Shown here: piece after piece, positions 14,996-22,829 of the stretch
How positions within the stretch are numbered: position 1 is the stretch's first letter
Layout of the letters: every line of letters begins with the position of its first letter
Source: Clostridium rectalis
GTDB taxonomy: Bacteria; Bacillota; Clostridia; Clostridiales; Clostridiaceae
NCBI RefSeq assembly: GCF_900626095.1
Contig: NZ_UYZZ01000005.1
Coordinates: 1 to 64,000 of the forward strand
Reading direction: 5' to 3'
DNA: 64,000 bases
The notes under the pieces: model-generated
What the model was told of the DNA's origin: nothing
Database searches by the model: none
The model's input: only the letters and a program-made list of their open reading frames with translations
Program-made: the position numbers and the translations under genes

Positions 14996-15646
14996 ATGTT
15001 GAGTATATTGACTAATTTTGGATGTCATTGGAGTTGTAGATATTGTGTATATAGAGAAAATGGAATAAACATTAAAATAACAGATTATAGAACTTTTGGG
15101 TGGAAGGAATTAGAAGAAGAACTAAAACAACATAAAGGAGAACTTGTTAGTATATCTGGCGGTGGAGACCCTTTGTATGATTATAATAAAGATACACACA
15201 GAAGTAAAATGTTTTACAATAAATTATTTTTATTATTGGAAAAATATAATTGTATCTTAGAATTACATACATCTATATTAATAGAAGAGTTCCCATATGA
15301 TAAATGTGAAAGAGTTGTATTTCATTTAACCACACCTACACAAATAGGTCTAATAAATAATAGATTGTTTGAATTACCTAAATTAGTAAGAGTAGTTTTT
15401 GTGGTTCAAGATTATTATACAAATAAATTAATACTACAAATAGTAAGATATGTAAATGATAATAATAATGCAGTTAATGAATTATCTTTTAGACAAATGA
15501 TAGGAAGCAATGGAGAGACAAAATATTATTGCCATGAATTCTTAAAACAAGGGCATATGAAACTTTGGTATTACATAGAGCAATGTGATTATAATGAATA
15601 TTTTGTAGATGACCATATAGAAAGAGAATATTTAAAAATAAAATAA
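14996..15646 (+). CDS. Minimal radical SAM protein
   Basis: 216 residues behind AAAGGAGACTAATAGAA. The 4Fe-4S site C-x3-C-x2-C is complete (C10, C14, C17 in GCHWSCRYC), followed by SISGGGDP (52-59), the usual S-adenosylmethionine-binding glycine motif. The barrel is shorter than in most radical SAM enzymes and no SPASM or extra cluster is visible. It may resemble QueE-type or activase-type small enzymes. There is no queuosine gene or ribonucleotide reductase nearby to name a substrate. The neighbouring DUF1599 gene hints at nucleotide chemistry (inference). Confidence 0.85.
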   Translation: MLSILTNFGCHWSCRYCVYRENGINIKITDYRTFGWKELEEELKQHKGELVSISGGGDPLYDYNKDTHRSKMFYNKLFLLLEKYNCILELHTSILIEEFPYDKCERVVFHLTTPTQIGLINNRLFELPKLVRVVFVVQDYYTNKLILQIVRYVNDNNNAVNELSFRQMIGSNGETKYYCHEFLKQGHMKLWYYIEQCDYNEYFVDDHIEREYLKIK

Positions 15647-15699
15647 CTATTTTATAACAACTTAAAGTAATTTAAAATAGATTAAAAGGAGATGATTTT

Positions 15700-15879
15700 A
15701 TGAAAGGCAAAGATATGATAAAACTAATAAAAGAACGTGATTTAGAAGATATGAATTTGGAATTTGTTATATCAGAAGTTAATGAACGTGGTATACATGT
15801 TAAAACATTTGGAATTGATAAATTGTGTGATATAGGCTATTCAGAAAATGCAGTTTCATTTGATGGGGATGAAAAGTAA
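15700..15879 (+). CDS. Small hypothetical protein, 59 aa
   Basis: ATG behind AAAAGGAGATGATTTT. Starts MKGKDMIKLIKERDLEDMNLEF and ends with an acidic tail (SFDGDEK). The helix-then-beta pattern is common in small phage proteins of unknown role. It has good spacing to both neighbours in the cassette. Confidence 0.55.
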   Translation: MKGKDMIKLIKERDLEDMNLEFVISEVNERGIHVKTFGIDKLCDIGYSENAVSFDGDEK

Positions 15880-15905
15880 AATAAAAATTAAAGGAGGAAT
15901 AAAAT

Positions 15906-16193
15906 ATGGATTTAACTTATATAGAAAACTTTAGGAAACAACAAAAAATAACTACAAGAAAGTTTGCTGAAATGTGTAAAATGGAACCTTCACGATATTG
16001 TGATTTGAAATTTAATAGAGAAAAGCCTACAGTGCAAGAGGGAAGCAATATAATTAAGGCAGTTGTAAATATAAGAATGAAAGATAGTCCATGTAATACT
16101 TGCTGTGAATATAAGGATAGAGAATGTACAAGAGTAGGTATTAATGGAGAAATCGGCGTGTGTTGGATGGAAAAATCGGAGAGTGAATATTAA
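15906..16193 (+). CDS. XRE-like HTH protein with C-terminal cysteine cluster, 95 aa
   Basis: ATG behind AAAGGAGGAATAAAAT. Residues 5-48 (IENFRKQQKITTRKFAEMC...RYCDLKFNREKPT) read as a Cro/XRE helix-turn-helix, with KFAEMCKMEPSRY as the recognition region. The C-terminal half carries CNTCCEYKDREC and a later GVCW, which may bind a metal or iron-sulfur cluster. It is a candidate regulator of the GTTAAT operators, being the clearest DNA-binding protein in the cassette; there is no direct evidence. Confidence 0.6.
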   Translation: MDLTYIENFRKQQKITTRKFAEMCKMEPSRYCDLKFNREKPTVQEGSNIIKAVVNIRMKDSPCNTCCEYKDRECTRVGINGEIGVCWMEKSESEY

Positions 16194-16196
16194 ATT

Positions 16197-16475
16197 ATGT
16201 TATCTTTAATGGATATCAAAGAAACTTTAGATTTTTTTAAAAAGTTGCCAAATAGAGTTAAACTTAAATGTTTAACAGATAATTTCATACAAGATTATGA
16301 TAAAGCATTCAAAACAATAAAAGAATCACTTAAAAAACAAATTAAACTTGAAGTAGAAGAAGGTACAGAAGGTGGATTTGACTTCTATTGCCAGTGCGGA
16401 AATTATCTATGTGATGTAAAAAACAAAACTATTAATTATTGTCCAAAATGTGGACAAAAACTTGATTGGGATTAA
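16197..16475 (+). CDS. Small protein with C-terminal zinc ribbon, 92 aa
   Basis: ATG 16197 lies 3 bases after the previous stop; an alternative in-frame ATG is at 16209, and neither has a strong ribosome binding site, so translation is probably coupled. The N-terminal 60 residues are helical. The end FYCQCGNYLCDVKN...CPKCGQKLDWD is a zinc ribbon. A nucleic-acid or protein-binding role is likely; the family is unknown. Confidence 0.55.
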   Translation: MLSLMDIKETLDFFKKLPNRVKLKCLTDNFIQDYDKAFKTIKESLKKQIKLEVEEGTEGGFDFYCQCGNYLCDVKNKTINYCPKCGQKLDWD

Positions 16476-16514
16476 TACACAGCTTGATTACATTCCTAAG
16501 GAGGAAAGGTAAAA

Positions 16515-16859
16515 ATGAGAAAATTTAAAGTTGAAGTTATTACTACTAAAGAATATGAAATTAAAATAGATGAAACTAAAATAGATAAGGAGGTTTTAGA
16601 TAATTTTGAAAGATATTTTTATGACTTAGATGTTGAAGAAGATAGAATAAAATCAATGGCAAATGATTATTGCAGATTAAGGGCAACAGGGTTTGATGGT
16701 TCTATTGAGGGGTATGGATTTGTATTAGAAGATGGAAAAGTTCCATTCAGTGCAAGATTTAGTGGTTTAGAAGAAAAAGACATAACAAATGGCATAGATT
16801 TTAAAGTGATAGATGATGGTACACAAGGTCTTGAGATAGAAGTTGAAGAAATAATTTAA
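16515..16859 (+). CDS. Hypothetical protein, 114 aa
   Basis: ATG behind AAGGAGGAAAGGTAAAA. The product is acidic at the C-terminus (GLEIEVEEII) and alternates beta and helix, without cysteines in pairs or membrane segments. It sits in the run of small cassette genes. Not recognised. Confidence 0.55.
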   Translation: MRKFKVEVITTKEYEIKIDETKIDKEVLDNFERYFYDLDVEEDRIKSMANDYCRLRATGFDGSIEGYGFVLEDGKVPFSARFSGLEEKDITNGIDFKVIDDGTQGLEIEVEEII

Positions 16860-16910
16860 TGTGTATTACAAATAGCAACTACAGTAGCTGAAATTATTGT
16901 GAGGGAGGAA

Positions 16911-17096
16911 ATGAAAATAAAACAATGTTCAAAGTGTGGCGGAGAAGGAATTTTAAAAACAACTTACGATACAGAGTGGGTTGAATGTAAAAATTGTGGA
17001 ATCCGAACTGAAAAAGAAGTCGGCGACTATTACGATGAAGGTTTCATGGATGGAAGTTACGCAATACCAAAATGGAATAAAGGAATAGTAATATAG
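16911..17096 (+). CDS. Lar-like zinc-ribbon protein, 61 aa
   Basis: ATG 16911 chosen because GAGGGAGG precedes it; GTG 16899 lies upstream of that site. CSKCGGEGILKTTYDTEWVECKNCG followed by AIPKWNKG follows the Lar (restriction alleviation) family plan: two CxxC knuckles and a terminal A-I-x-x-W-N. Lar of the Rac prophage modulates EcoKI restriction; for Firmicute phage homologues this is only an inference from similarity. A plain zinc ribbon is the alternative. Confidence 0.6.
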   Translation: MKIKQCSKCGGEGILKTTYDTEWVECKNCGIRTEKEVGDYYDEGFMDGSYAIPKWNKGIVI

Positions 17097-17202
17097 AAGC
17101 TTTAAAAGCTTTTATAATTATTGCTATTGAAAATCAAATTGAAATAGATAGAGATAAAAATAATAATTTGTAATATGAAATCATTATGAGGGAGTGGTAT
17201 TT

Positions 17203-17394
17203 ATGAAGATTGACTTAACAGAAGAATATAAAGATGGAAATTGTTTAACTATACCTAACAATGCAATATGTTGCTATGCATGTCTAAACTATAAGTTTGA
17301 TACAGATTATGAATGTGAAAAACATGGACATATAAACAGTTTAGTATCAAGTAGATGTGATGAATATGAAACCATACTTTTAGAAGATGATTAA
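17203..17394 (+). CDS. Cysteine-rich small protein, 63 aa
   Basis: ATG 17203 chosen because GAGGGAGTGG precedes it. Contains CCYACLNYKF...YECEKHGH...SRCDEYE, six cysteines and a histidine spaced like a zinc-binding or iron-sulfur module. The gap before it (17097-17202) holds a short AAGCTT inverted repeat and part of the recurrent leader sequence. Function unknown. Confidence 0.5.
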   Translation: MKIDLTEEYKDGNCLTIPNNAICCYACLNYKFDTDYECEKHGHINSLVSSRCDEYETILLEDD

Positions 17395-17432
17395 TTTACA
17401 ATCAAAATAGTAGAAACAGGAATGGAATAATT

Positions 17433-17831
17433 ATGATTTATCTACATCTAGACTTAAAGGAGGGGACAATAATATTCAGTACAACACAAATAATTAATTA
17501 TTTACTTAATAAACCACATAAAGGGGACAAAGTATTTACAGATACTATAGATCAAATTTTAAGTTATATGTGTTGGAGAGATACAAAAGGAGCTATACTT
17601 ATATTTAATAGAAATAAAAATTTAAGTAATATAATAAAAAAAATACCTGATTTATCACAAAAACACCCTAATTATAAAAAAGAAATTAATATTCAGCAAG
17701 AAACATGGTTTAGATATATTTTTACTCAACCCAATGATAATAATAGAGAAATCTTGTTAACTATAATGGTATTTGATATTCCTGTTGAAAAAAAAGTAAT
17801 TGAAATAAATGTAAAATTTTACAATAATTAA
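17433..17831 (+). CDS. Hypothetical protein, 132 aa
   Basis: ATG 17433 falls inside a copy of the recurrent intercistronic leader and lacks a clear ribosome binding site (GGAATGGAATAATT). The product has a beta-rich C-terminus (ILLTIMVFDIPVEKKVIEINVKF) and a helical centre. No known family. The start is uncertain, but no better in-frame start is nearby. Confidence 0.5.
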   Translation: MIYLHLDLKEGTIIFSTTQIINYLLNKPHKGDKVFTDTIDQILSYMCWRDTKGAILIFNRNKNLSNIIKKIPDLSQKHPNYKKEINIQQETWFRYIFTQPNDNNREILLTIMVFDIPVEKKVIEINVKFYNN

Positions 17832-17853
17832 TAAAAAGGCGAGGTTTTCATTA

Positions 17854-18042
17854 ATGAAAGGTATATGCGAATATAAAAATAAAGTAATACAAAATGTAAA
17901 ATATAAATCAGAAAATAGATGGTTTATATGTGAAAGAAATGGAGAAAGAACTTCAATAAATGGTAGGGAAATATATCCACAAGGAACATTAAAAGAAGCC
18001 AAAGAAATTGTAGATAGATTAGATAATAAAAATCATGAATAA
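17854..18042 (+). CDS. Small hypothetical protein, 62 aa
   Basis: ATG preceded by AGGCGAGGTTTTCATTA. Contains RWFICERNGERTSINGREIYPQGTLKEAKEIVDRL, a compact beta-hairpin-helix pattern. It ends 14 bases before the next start. Family not recognised. Confidence 0.5.
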   Translation: MKGICEYKNKVIQNVKYKSENRWFICERNGERTSINGREIYPQGTLKEAKEIVDRLDNKNHE

Positions 18043-18056
18043 TAGAGGTGAAAAAT

Positions 18057-18443
18057 ATGAAAATATTGCGAAGGAGTGAATTAAAATTGAAAAAGTATGA
18101 ACTTGTAATTGAAAATCCTACAGATGCTTTTATTTTAGACAAAGAAGAAAATAAAATAGTTGCTTTATGTAATACTAAAAGACCTGACTTAGAATTTAAT
18201 AAGTTAGAAACTTTAATAGAAAAAGCAAATAAAAATATAAAACAATTATTTCAATTAGGTGATATTGCCTATATGATAGACGAAGATTATAGGTTCTTTG
18301 AAAGTGAAGTTTATAGGATAGAATTAGATAATGGTAAGTATTACTATACTGCTGATGATTGCGACTTTGAAGATGGAGATATTGGCAACTGGGTATTTAA
18401 ATCTGAAATAGAAAGAGAATTACATTTAGAAGCATTAATGTAG
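18057..18443 (+). CDS. Hypothetical protein, 128 aa
   Basis: ATG 18057 chosen because AGAGGTG lies 7 bases upstream; an in-frame GTG overlaps that site. Acidic, with a beta-rich middle (YRFFESEVYRIELDNGKYYYTADDCDFEDGD). Soluble; no motif that names a function. It is part of the small-gene cassette. Confidence 0.5.
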   Translation: MKILRRSELKLKKYELVIENPTDAFILDKEENKIVALCNTKRPDLEFNKLETLIEKANKNIKQLFQLGDIAYMIDEDYRFFESEVYRIELDNGKYYYTADDCDFEDGDIGNWVFKSEIERELHLEALM

Positions 18444-18498
18444 TACACAATTCAAAGAGTAGATCCAGGAATGAAATTATTGTGAAGGAGGTAAAGCA

Positions 18499-18789
18499 AT
18501 GTTTGAATATATTATAGAAGATGAATTAGAAACATTAAAAGAAATGATTAAAAATAATCAACTATCAAATGATAAAAGCAATAATTTTGTAGTTGATTAT
18601 GAATTAGAGGACGAACTCTCACATGATACAATATGGGAAATTCAATGCGAATTTATAGAACAGGCTAAAGAATATTTAGAGGAGAATTGTCCTAATAAAT
18701 ATGTAATCTACTGTGATTGGTGTGTTCATATTTGCAGTATAGACTTTGCAAAAGAAAGATTGAAAAATACAAGATACGAAATATGTTAA
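18499..18789 (+). CDS. Hypothetical acidic protein, 96 aa
   Basis: ATG behind GTGAAGGAGGTAAAGCA. Strongly acidic N-terminal half (YIIEDELETLKEMI), then WCVHICSIDFAKERL. It might be a DNA mimic because of its charge, but nothing else supports that. It is preceded by the best-conserved copy of the recurrent intercistronic leader (18444-18497). Confidence 0.5.
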   Translation: MFEYIIEDELETLKEMIKNNQLSNDKSNNFVVDYELEDELSHDTIWEIQCEFIEQAKEYLEENCPNKYVIYCDWCVHICSIDFAKERLKNTRYEIC

Positions 18790-18824
18790 TTCGCAATCCA
18801 AAGATATTATAAAGAGGTGATAAT

Positions 18825-18896
18825 TTGTTAAAATACATGGTTGCATTAGCGTTAATAACTTGTTTTTTGGTTATAGAGTTATATAAAATTAATTAG
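18825..18896 (+). CDS. Possible 23-residue membrane peptide
   Basis: TTG start behind AAAGAGGTGATAA. The product is almost wholly one hydrophobic helix ([16 protein letters not shown]) with basic ends, like many phage single-span peptides. It lies 10 bases before the SSB gene. It is too short to be sure, but the start signal is strong. Confidence 0.4.
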   Translation: MLKYMVALALITCFLVIELYKIN

Positions 18897-18906
18897 GAGG
18901 ATAAAA

Positions 18907-19347
18907 ATGAATAAATGTGTTATTACTGGACGTCTTACTAAAGACCCAGAATTAAAGTTTGTTCCAGGTAGTGGGAAAGCAGTAGCAAATTTTACACTTG
19001 CGGTTGATAGAAAATTTAAACAAGAAGGACAACAGAGTGCAGATTTTATTCCGGTAGTTGTTTGGGGTAAGCAGGCTGAGTCTACAGCTAACTATATGAG
19101 AAAAGGAAGTCAATTGTCTGTGGCAGGTAAAATTCAAACTAGAAACTATGAATCTAAAGATGGAACAAGAATATATGTTACTGAGGTAGTTGCAGATGAA
19201 GTTCAGTTCCTAGAGTGGGGAAATAAACAGCAGTCAACTACACCTCAAGGGTATGATTCTAAATATGTGTCTAATACATCGGGTGGATTTAACAACAATT
19301 CTTTTGATGAGGATATCACTCCTGTAGATGACGAAATTCCATTTTAA
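18907..19347 (+). CDS. ssb: Single-stranded DNA-binding protein
   Basis: 146 residues behind TTAGGAGGATAAAA. The OB fold begins [16 protein letters not shown] and contains [12 protein letters not shown] and [17 protein letters not shown]-rich linker leads to the acidic tip DDEIPF, the docking peptide for replication and repair partners. It is an early replication-type gene, so its location between two head gene blocks shows that the whole segment 14.6-19.8 kb is an inserted cassette. Confidence 0.95.
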   Translation: MNKCVITGRLTKDPELKFVPGSGKAVANFTLAVDRKFKQEGQQSADFIPVVVWGKQAESTANYMRKGSQLSVAGKIQTRNYESKDGTRIYVTEVVADEVQFLEWGNKQQSTTPQGYDSKYVSNTSGGFNNNSFDEDITPVDDEIPF

Positions 19348-19359
19348 GGGGGTTTAAAT

Positions 19360-19524
19360 GTGAATAGAATAGAAATAATTCCCTACAACAACTTAGACGA
19401 AAGGTGGGAATTGTGTAGGGAATTAGAAAAAGAATATAAAAATAAAAGATTTAAAAATTATAAAGATTTAGGAAACTGTTTTATAGTTAAACATTATAAC
19501 ACAAAGCACAACATAAGGATGTAA
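19360..19524 (+). CDS. Small hypothetical protein, 54 aa
   Basis: GTG start behind AAGGGGGTTTAAAT. Basic product (RWELCRELEKEYKNKRFKNYKDLG) ending KHNIRM; it looks like a short alpha/beta unit. It follows ssb by 12 bases and precedes the next gene by 5. Not recognised. Confidence 0.5.
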   Translation: MNRIEIIPYNNLDERWELCRELEKEYKNKRFKNYKDLGNCFIVKHYNTKHNIRM

Positions 19525-19529
19525 TATAT

Positions 19530-19778
19530 ATGGAAAGTACAGATATATATGAATTGGATGAAATATATTATACAGACATAGAAGCAATGCAAGTTGTAAC
19601 AGAAATTAGAACAAGCTTACAACTCAATATGTTAAATCCAACAATAACAAAAAAAGATTTAATTGATTGGTTTGCTAATATACAAATTAAGAAAAAAGAT
19701 ATTAATTTTTGCAAAAACGTAACCTGTATAGACTTAATTGAAATAGCAAGAGAGTGCGGGCTAAAGATTATTCAATAG
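19530..19778 (+). CDS. Hypothetical protein, 82 aa
   Basis: ATG with weak upstream signal (AAGGATGTAATATAT), probably coupled to the gene before. Acidic N-terminus (MESTDIYELDEIYYTDIEAM) and a helical C-terminus (DLIEIARECGLKIIQ). It is the last gene of the inserted cassette, followed by a terminator and operator D. Confidence 0.5.
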   Translation: MESTDIYELDEIYYTDIEAMQVVTEIRTSLQLNMLNPTITKKDLIDWFANIQIKKKDINFCKNVTCIDLIEIARECGLKIIQ

Positions 19779-19812
19779 AAATAAGATAACTATAAATATA
19801 ATATAGTTTTAT

Positions 19813-19839
19813 AAAAGGGTAGATTTTTCTGCTCTTTTG
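19813..19839 (+). terminator. Intrinsic terminator closing the cassette
   Basis: AAAAGGGTAGA pairs with TCTGCTCTTTT (two G-T pairs) around a T-rich loop, running into operator D at 19839. This is the same terminator-then-operator arrangement as at 14529 and 22445. Confidence 0.7.
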
Positions 19840-19899
19840 TTAATTATAGATTTACTATAAGTTAATTACAAGTTAAAATTATGTTATAATAAGTATATT
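19839..19899 (+). promoter_or_regulatory. Three-box operator and promoter (copy D)
   Basis: GTTAAT (19839), ATTTAC (19850) and GTTAAT (19861) at 11-bp steps, then TTAAAA (19873-19878) at the -35 offset seen in the other copies. The -10 is either TATATT (19894-19899, 15-bp spacer) or TATAAT (19885-19890, used with a different -35). It drives the protease-capsid genes. Confidence 0.7.
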
Positions 19900-19916
19900 A
19901 AAAGGCGGTGAGTTAT

Positions 19917-20756
19917 ATGGAATATAAAAACATTGTGTTAGAAATTAAAGAAATAAACAATAAGGGCATATTCAGTGGAGTCGCCAGTCCTTATAACAAT
20001 GTAGACTTGGGAGGTGATAGAGTTCTTCCAAGCGTAGCTGATAAAAATAGAAATAAAACTATACCGTATTTATGGCAACATAAGACTACAGAACCAATTG
20101 GACAAGTAAAGTTATTTTCTACATCGCAAGGTTTGGAGTTTGAAGGTAAATTATACTTAGATACAAACGAGCAAGGAATACCACTTATACCTAATGCACA
20201 CAAGGCATATCTTCTTATGAAAAATAAGCAATTAAAAAACAGCATTGGATATAAGACTTTAGATTATGAATATGTAACAGAGGGCAAGAAAACTATAAGA
20301 AACTTAAAAGATATTGAAATTATGGAAGTTTCAGCAGTAACTTTTCCCATGAATCCCAAGGCTACTATTACTGATGTAAAGGGGGAAGGAGGTAATGAAA
20401 ATATGGAATTAAAAGAAAAAGTAGAAAGTTTAGAACAACAAATAATCTCTATAACAGAAATGTTAAAACCTTTGCAAGAGGAAAAAACATTTTCTGATAA
20501 AATAGAAGAATTTAAAAGTTTTTTAGAATTAGAAAGAAAGGCAGGTCAAACATTAAGTAAAAGAAACATAGAAAAAATAAATAGCGTACTTAAAGTTTTA
20601 AAAGAATTAACAGGAGAGGAAATAGACGAAAATGACAAGGCGTGTGGAATAGCTAAAAAACCTAAAAAACAAGACAATGTACAACTAAAGTCTGATGAAA
20701 TAGAAGCTTTAAAAGACTTGTTTAACACTGTAAATAAAAAGGAGGAAGATAATTAA
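19917..20756 (+). CDS. Prohead protease with C-terminal scaffold-like extension
   Basis: 279 residues; ATG 19917 behind AAGGCGGTGAG. The HK97-type serine protease core shows SGVASPYNNVDLGGD, catalytic His in YLWQH (H55), and LKNSIGY with the nucleophilic serine near 110, then EVSAVTFPMNP. From about residue 165 a long charged coiled coil (ENMELKEKVESLEQQI) runs to the end, likely an internal scaffold removed during capsid maturation. It overlaps the capsid gene by one base. Confidence 0.9.
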   Translation: MEYKNIVLEIKEINNKGIFSGVASPYNNVDLGGDRVLPSVADKNRNKTIPYLWQHKTTEPIGQVKLFSTSQGLEFEGKLYLDTNEQGIPLIPNAHKAYLLMKNKQLKNSIGYKTLDYEYVTEGKKTIRNLKDIEIMEVSAVTFPMNPKATITDVKGEGGNENMELKEKVESLEQQIISITEMLKPLQEEKTFSDKIEEFKSFLELERKAGQTLSKRNIEKINSVLKVLKELTGEEIDENDKACGIAKKPKKQDNVQLKSDEIEALKDLFNTVNKKEEDN

Positions 20757-21931
20757 TGGAAATAAAAGATATGGTAAAGGAAATTAAAAATGCGATTGAC
20801 CAGAAAGCAGATAGTAGACAGATAGAAGATATAAAAAAAAATATTGAAGAATTAGAACTTAAATTACAAAGACCTACAATATATCCTACTTCACAGGAAA
20901 TGAAACATAAGTATTTTGATGGACAAAAAGCAGCTAGGTTATGGAAATGTCAAATTTACGCACAGAAAGAAAAAAAGAGTGTTATAGATGCAGCAAATGA
21001 AATCTATAATCTCGATGAAGATTTTGTAAATGAAGTTAAAACATTAATGGCAGGTGGAAATGCGGGCCAGTTAATAGAAACACAATATTATTCAGAAATA
21101 TTGCCATTACTTTATAATAAAACTATCTTTGACAAGATGGGCGTTAGAAGGTTGCCGATGCCAAAGGGAAATTTGACAATTAGAAAAATGATAAGCGGTA
21201 CAACAGCGGCTTATATTGGAGAAACTAAGGCACCAAAACCAAGTTTTGCAAGGTTTGCAAGTCTTAAATTATCAAGTAAAAAATTATCAATAAAAACTAT
21301 TCTTTCAAATGATTTAATTAGAGACGCTTCACCAGAAGCTGATAGAATCGTAAGAGACGATATGGTAATGCAAATGAGAATTTCAATGGACTATAACGTA
21401 TTATATGGACTAGGAACAGAATTTACTCCTACTGGTATAGCTAATGCAGAAGGTGTAACAAAAGTAACTAAATCAGAAGTTATTGACGGTGATAAGTTAT
21501 ACTCTTATATGGTTACACCGTTAAAAAAGGCTAATATACCCATGACAAATTTAGGATGGGTATTTAATCCAGATGTATTTACAATACTTTATAACGAAAC
21601 TTTCCCTAATGGAAATTATAAATATAGAGATGAATTAAAAAACGGTAGATTACATGGTATCCCATTTGTTGAAACTAATCAGATAGCTACTGGAACAGAT
21701 GCAAAAGGAAAAGTAGATATATTCTTAGGGGATTTTGACCAATTTATGATTGGAGAACAAATGGCATTAGAAGTTAAAACAAGTGAAGATGCGTCATACT
21801 ATGATGAAGAAGGAAATTTACAAAGTGCATTTGATAATGATGAAACAGTTATCAAGGGATTAATGATACACGATTTTGGAGTTGCATATGGAAAGGCGTT
21901 TACAATTGGTAATTTCCAAACTATAGCCTAG
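20756..21931 (+). CDS. Major capsid protein (HK97 fold)
   Basis: 391 residues, ATG behind AAAGGAGGAAGATAATTA. Residues 1-40 are a coiled-coil delta-type region, followed by a mature domain with LIETQYYSEILPLLYNKT, GNLTIRKMISGTTAAYIGETK and LSSKKLSIKTILSNDLIRDAS, the hallmark of HK97-like capsids (Phage_capsid). A C-terminal GVAYGKAFTIGNFQ closes the fold. It is preceded by its protease, the normal order. Confidence 0.93.
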   Translation: MEIKDMVKEIKNAIDQKADSRQIEDIKKNIEELELKLQRPTIYPTSQEMKHKYFDGQKAARLWKCQIYAQKEKKSVIDAANEIYNLDEDFVNEVKTLMAGGNAGQLIETQYYSEILPLLYNKTIFDKMGVRRLPMPKGNLTIRKMISGTTAAYIGETKAPKPSFARFASLKLSSKKLSIKTILSNDLIRDASPEADRIVRDDMVMQMRISMDYNVLYGLGTEFTPTGIANAEGVTKVTKSEVIDGDKLYSYMVTPLKKANIPMTNLGWVFNPDVFTILYNETFPNGNYKYRDELKNGRLHGIPFVETNQIATGTDAKGKVDIFLGDFDQFMIGEQMALEVKTSEDASYYDEEGNLQSAFDNDETVIKGLMIHDFGVAYGKAFTIGNFQTIA

Positions 21932-21943
21932 GAGGTATAAAAA

Positions 21944-22318
21944 ATGAAAAAAACAATTATAAATGGTGATATGAAATTAGTACCAGCTACAAAGCCTAGT
22001 GATAATTCAGCGATAGTGATTAATAGAAAAAATTATTTAAGTGGTATTTTGTTATTATCCGCTGGAAACGCTACAAGTTCAAACACTGTAAAAGTTAAAA
22101 TACAGCATGGAAGTAAATCAGATGGCTCAGATATGGTTGATTTTGGAGTTGAAACTACCAAATTGACTGCAACTGATACTTCTACTAATTTATTAATAGA
22201 CTTAACTGGTGCAAAGCAATATATAAGGATTGCAGCAGTTACAGAGGGAACCGCTCCAACTTATTCTGCACAAATATTGCTAGCTGATGCACAATATGGG
22301 GATGAGTTTAATGTATAA
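21944..22318 (+). CDS. Putative head decoration protein, 124 aa
   Basis: ATG behind AGGAGGTATAAAA, 12 bases after the capsid stop. Beta-rich, threonine/serine-rich sequence (TSTNLLIDLTGAKQYIRIAAVTEG) without cysteines. The position directly after the capsid gene and the predicted beta fold fit a capsid decoration or stabilising protein. There is no sequence motif to prove it. Confidence 0.6.
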   Translation: MKKTIINGDMKLVPATKPSDNSAIVINRKNYLSGILLLSAGNATSSNTVKVKIQHGSKSDGSDMVDFGVETTKLTATDTSTNLLIDLTGAKQYIRIAAVTEGTAPTYSAQILLADAQYGDEFNV

Positions 22319-22442
22319 AATATTTTGTAGTATATGTTGTAAAGATTTAAAAAATTGCATTTGTAAAAAAGAAGTTGCTAAAGAAACAAAAATAATAGAG
22401 CCAGAAGAAATTAAAAATAAAACTAAAAAAAGTAAAAAATAA
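22311..22442 (+). CDS. Small cysteine- and lysine-rich protein, 43 aa
   Basis: ATG 22311 with GGGGATGAG upstream, overlapping the decoration gene by 8 bases. Cysteines are in a tight pattern (FCSICCKDLKNCICKK), followed by a basic tail (KNKTKKSKK). It may be a metal-binding peptide or a DNA-associated head protein. It ends just before a strong terminator. Confidence 0.5.
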   Translation: MYKIFCSICCKDLKNCICKKEVAKETKIIEPEEIKNKTKKSKK

Positions 22443-22444
22443 AA

Positions 22445-22467
22445 GAAGCGGTCTTTATGACCGCTTT
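22445..22467 (+). terminator. Intrinsic terminator after the capsid block
   Basis: AAGCGGTC pairs perfectly with GACCGCTT around TTTAT. It abuts operator E (22468); the short T-run is inside the operator. Confidence 0.75.
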
Positions 22468-22530
22468 GTTAATCTGTAATTAATTATTAGTTAATTGTAA
22501 ATTGACAATGCTCACTATAAGTGTTATACT
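22468..22530 (+). promoter_or_regulatory. Three-box operator and consensus promoter (copy E)
   Basis: GTTAAT (22468), ATTAAT (22479) and GTTAAT (22490) at 11-bp steps, then TTGACA (22502-22507), 17 bp, TATACT (22525-22530). The boxes and offset are identical to copy C. It drives the connector and tail genes. Confidence 0.85.
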
Positions 22531-22550
22531 TATCACAGGAGGTGAAATGT

Positions 22551-22739
22551 TTGAAAAAAAGTAAGCTTCAAAGGAAATACTGGAATACTACTTTTTGTCC
22601 CTCTTTAAGAAAGAGAGTAAATGTTACTGCTGCGGAACTAAATACTACTTCTAATATATTGTTAGAAGTAGCATATATTTATATGTTAAAAAATTGGAAG
22701 GAGGAAGATATAAAAAAAATATTAAATGAAAGACAATAA
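22551..22739 (+). CDS. Small basic protein, 62 aa
   Basis: TTG 22551 is the in-frame start behind CAGGAGGTGAAATGT. The first gene after operator E. The product MKKSKLQRKYWNTTFCPSLR is basic, then helical (LLEVAYIYMLKNWKEEDIKKIL). It may be a small DNA-binding or head-tail accessory protein. It is separated from the next gene by a terminator, so it may be expressed on its own. Confidence 0.5.
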   Translation: MKKSKLQRKYWNTTFCPSLRKRVNVTAAELNTTSNILLEVAYIYMLKNWKEEDIKKILNERQ

Positions 22740-22767
22740 AAAATAAAATATATTGTATAGCACACAT

Positions 22768-22800
22768 TGTCAAGAGGTAAAATACCTCTTGTTTTTTTTG
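22768..22800 (+). terminator. Intrinsic terminator
   Basis: CAAGAGGTA pairs with TACCTCTTG around AAA, followed by a run of eight T. It isolates the small gene at 22551 from the connector genes. Confidence 0.85.
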
Positions 22801-22829
22801 TGATAAAATTTAGTTGGGAGGTGTCAATA

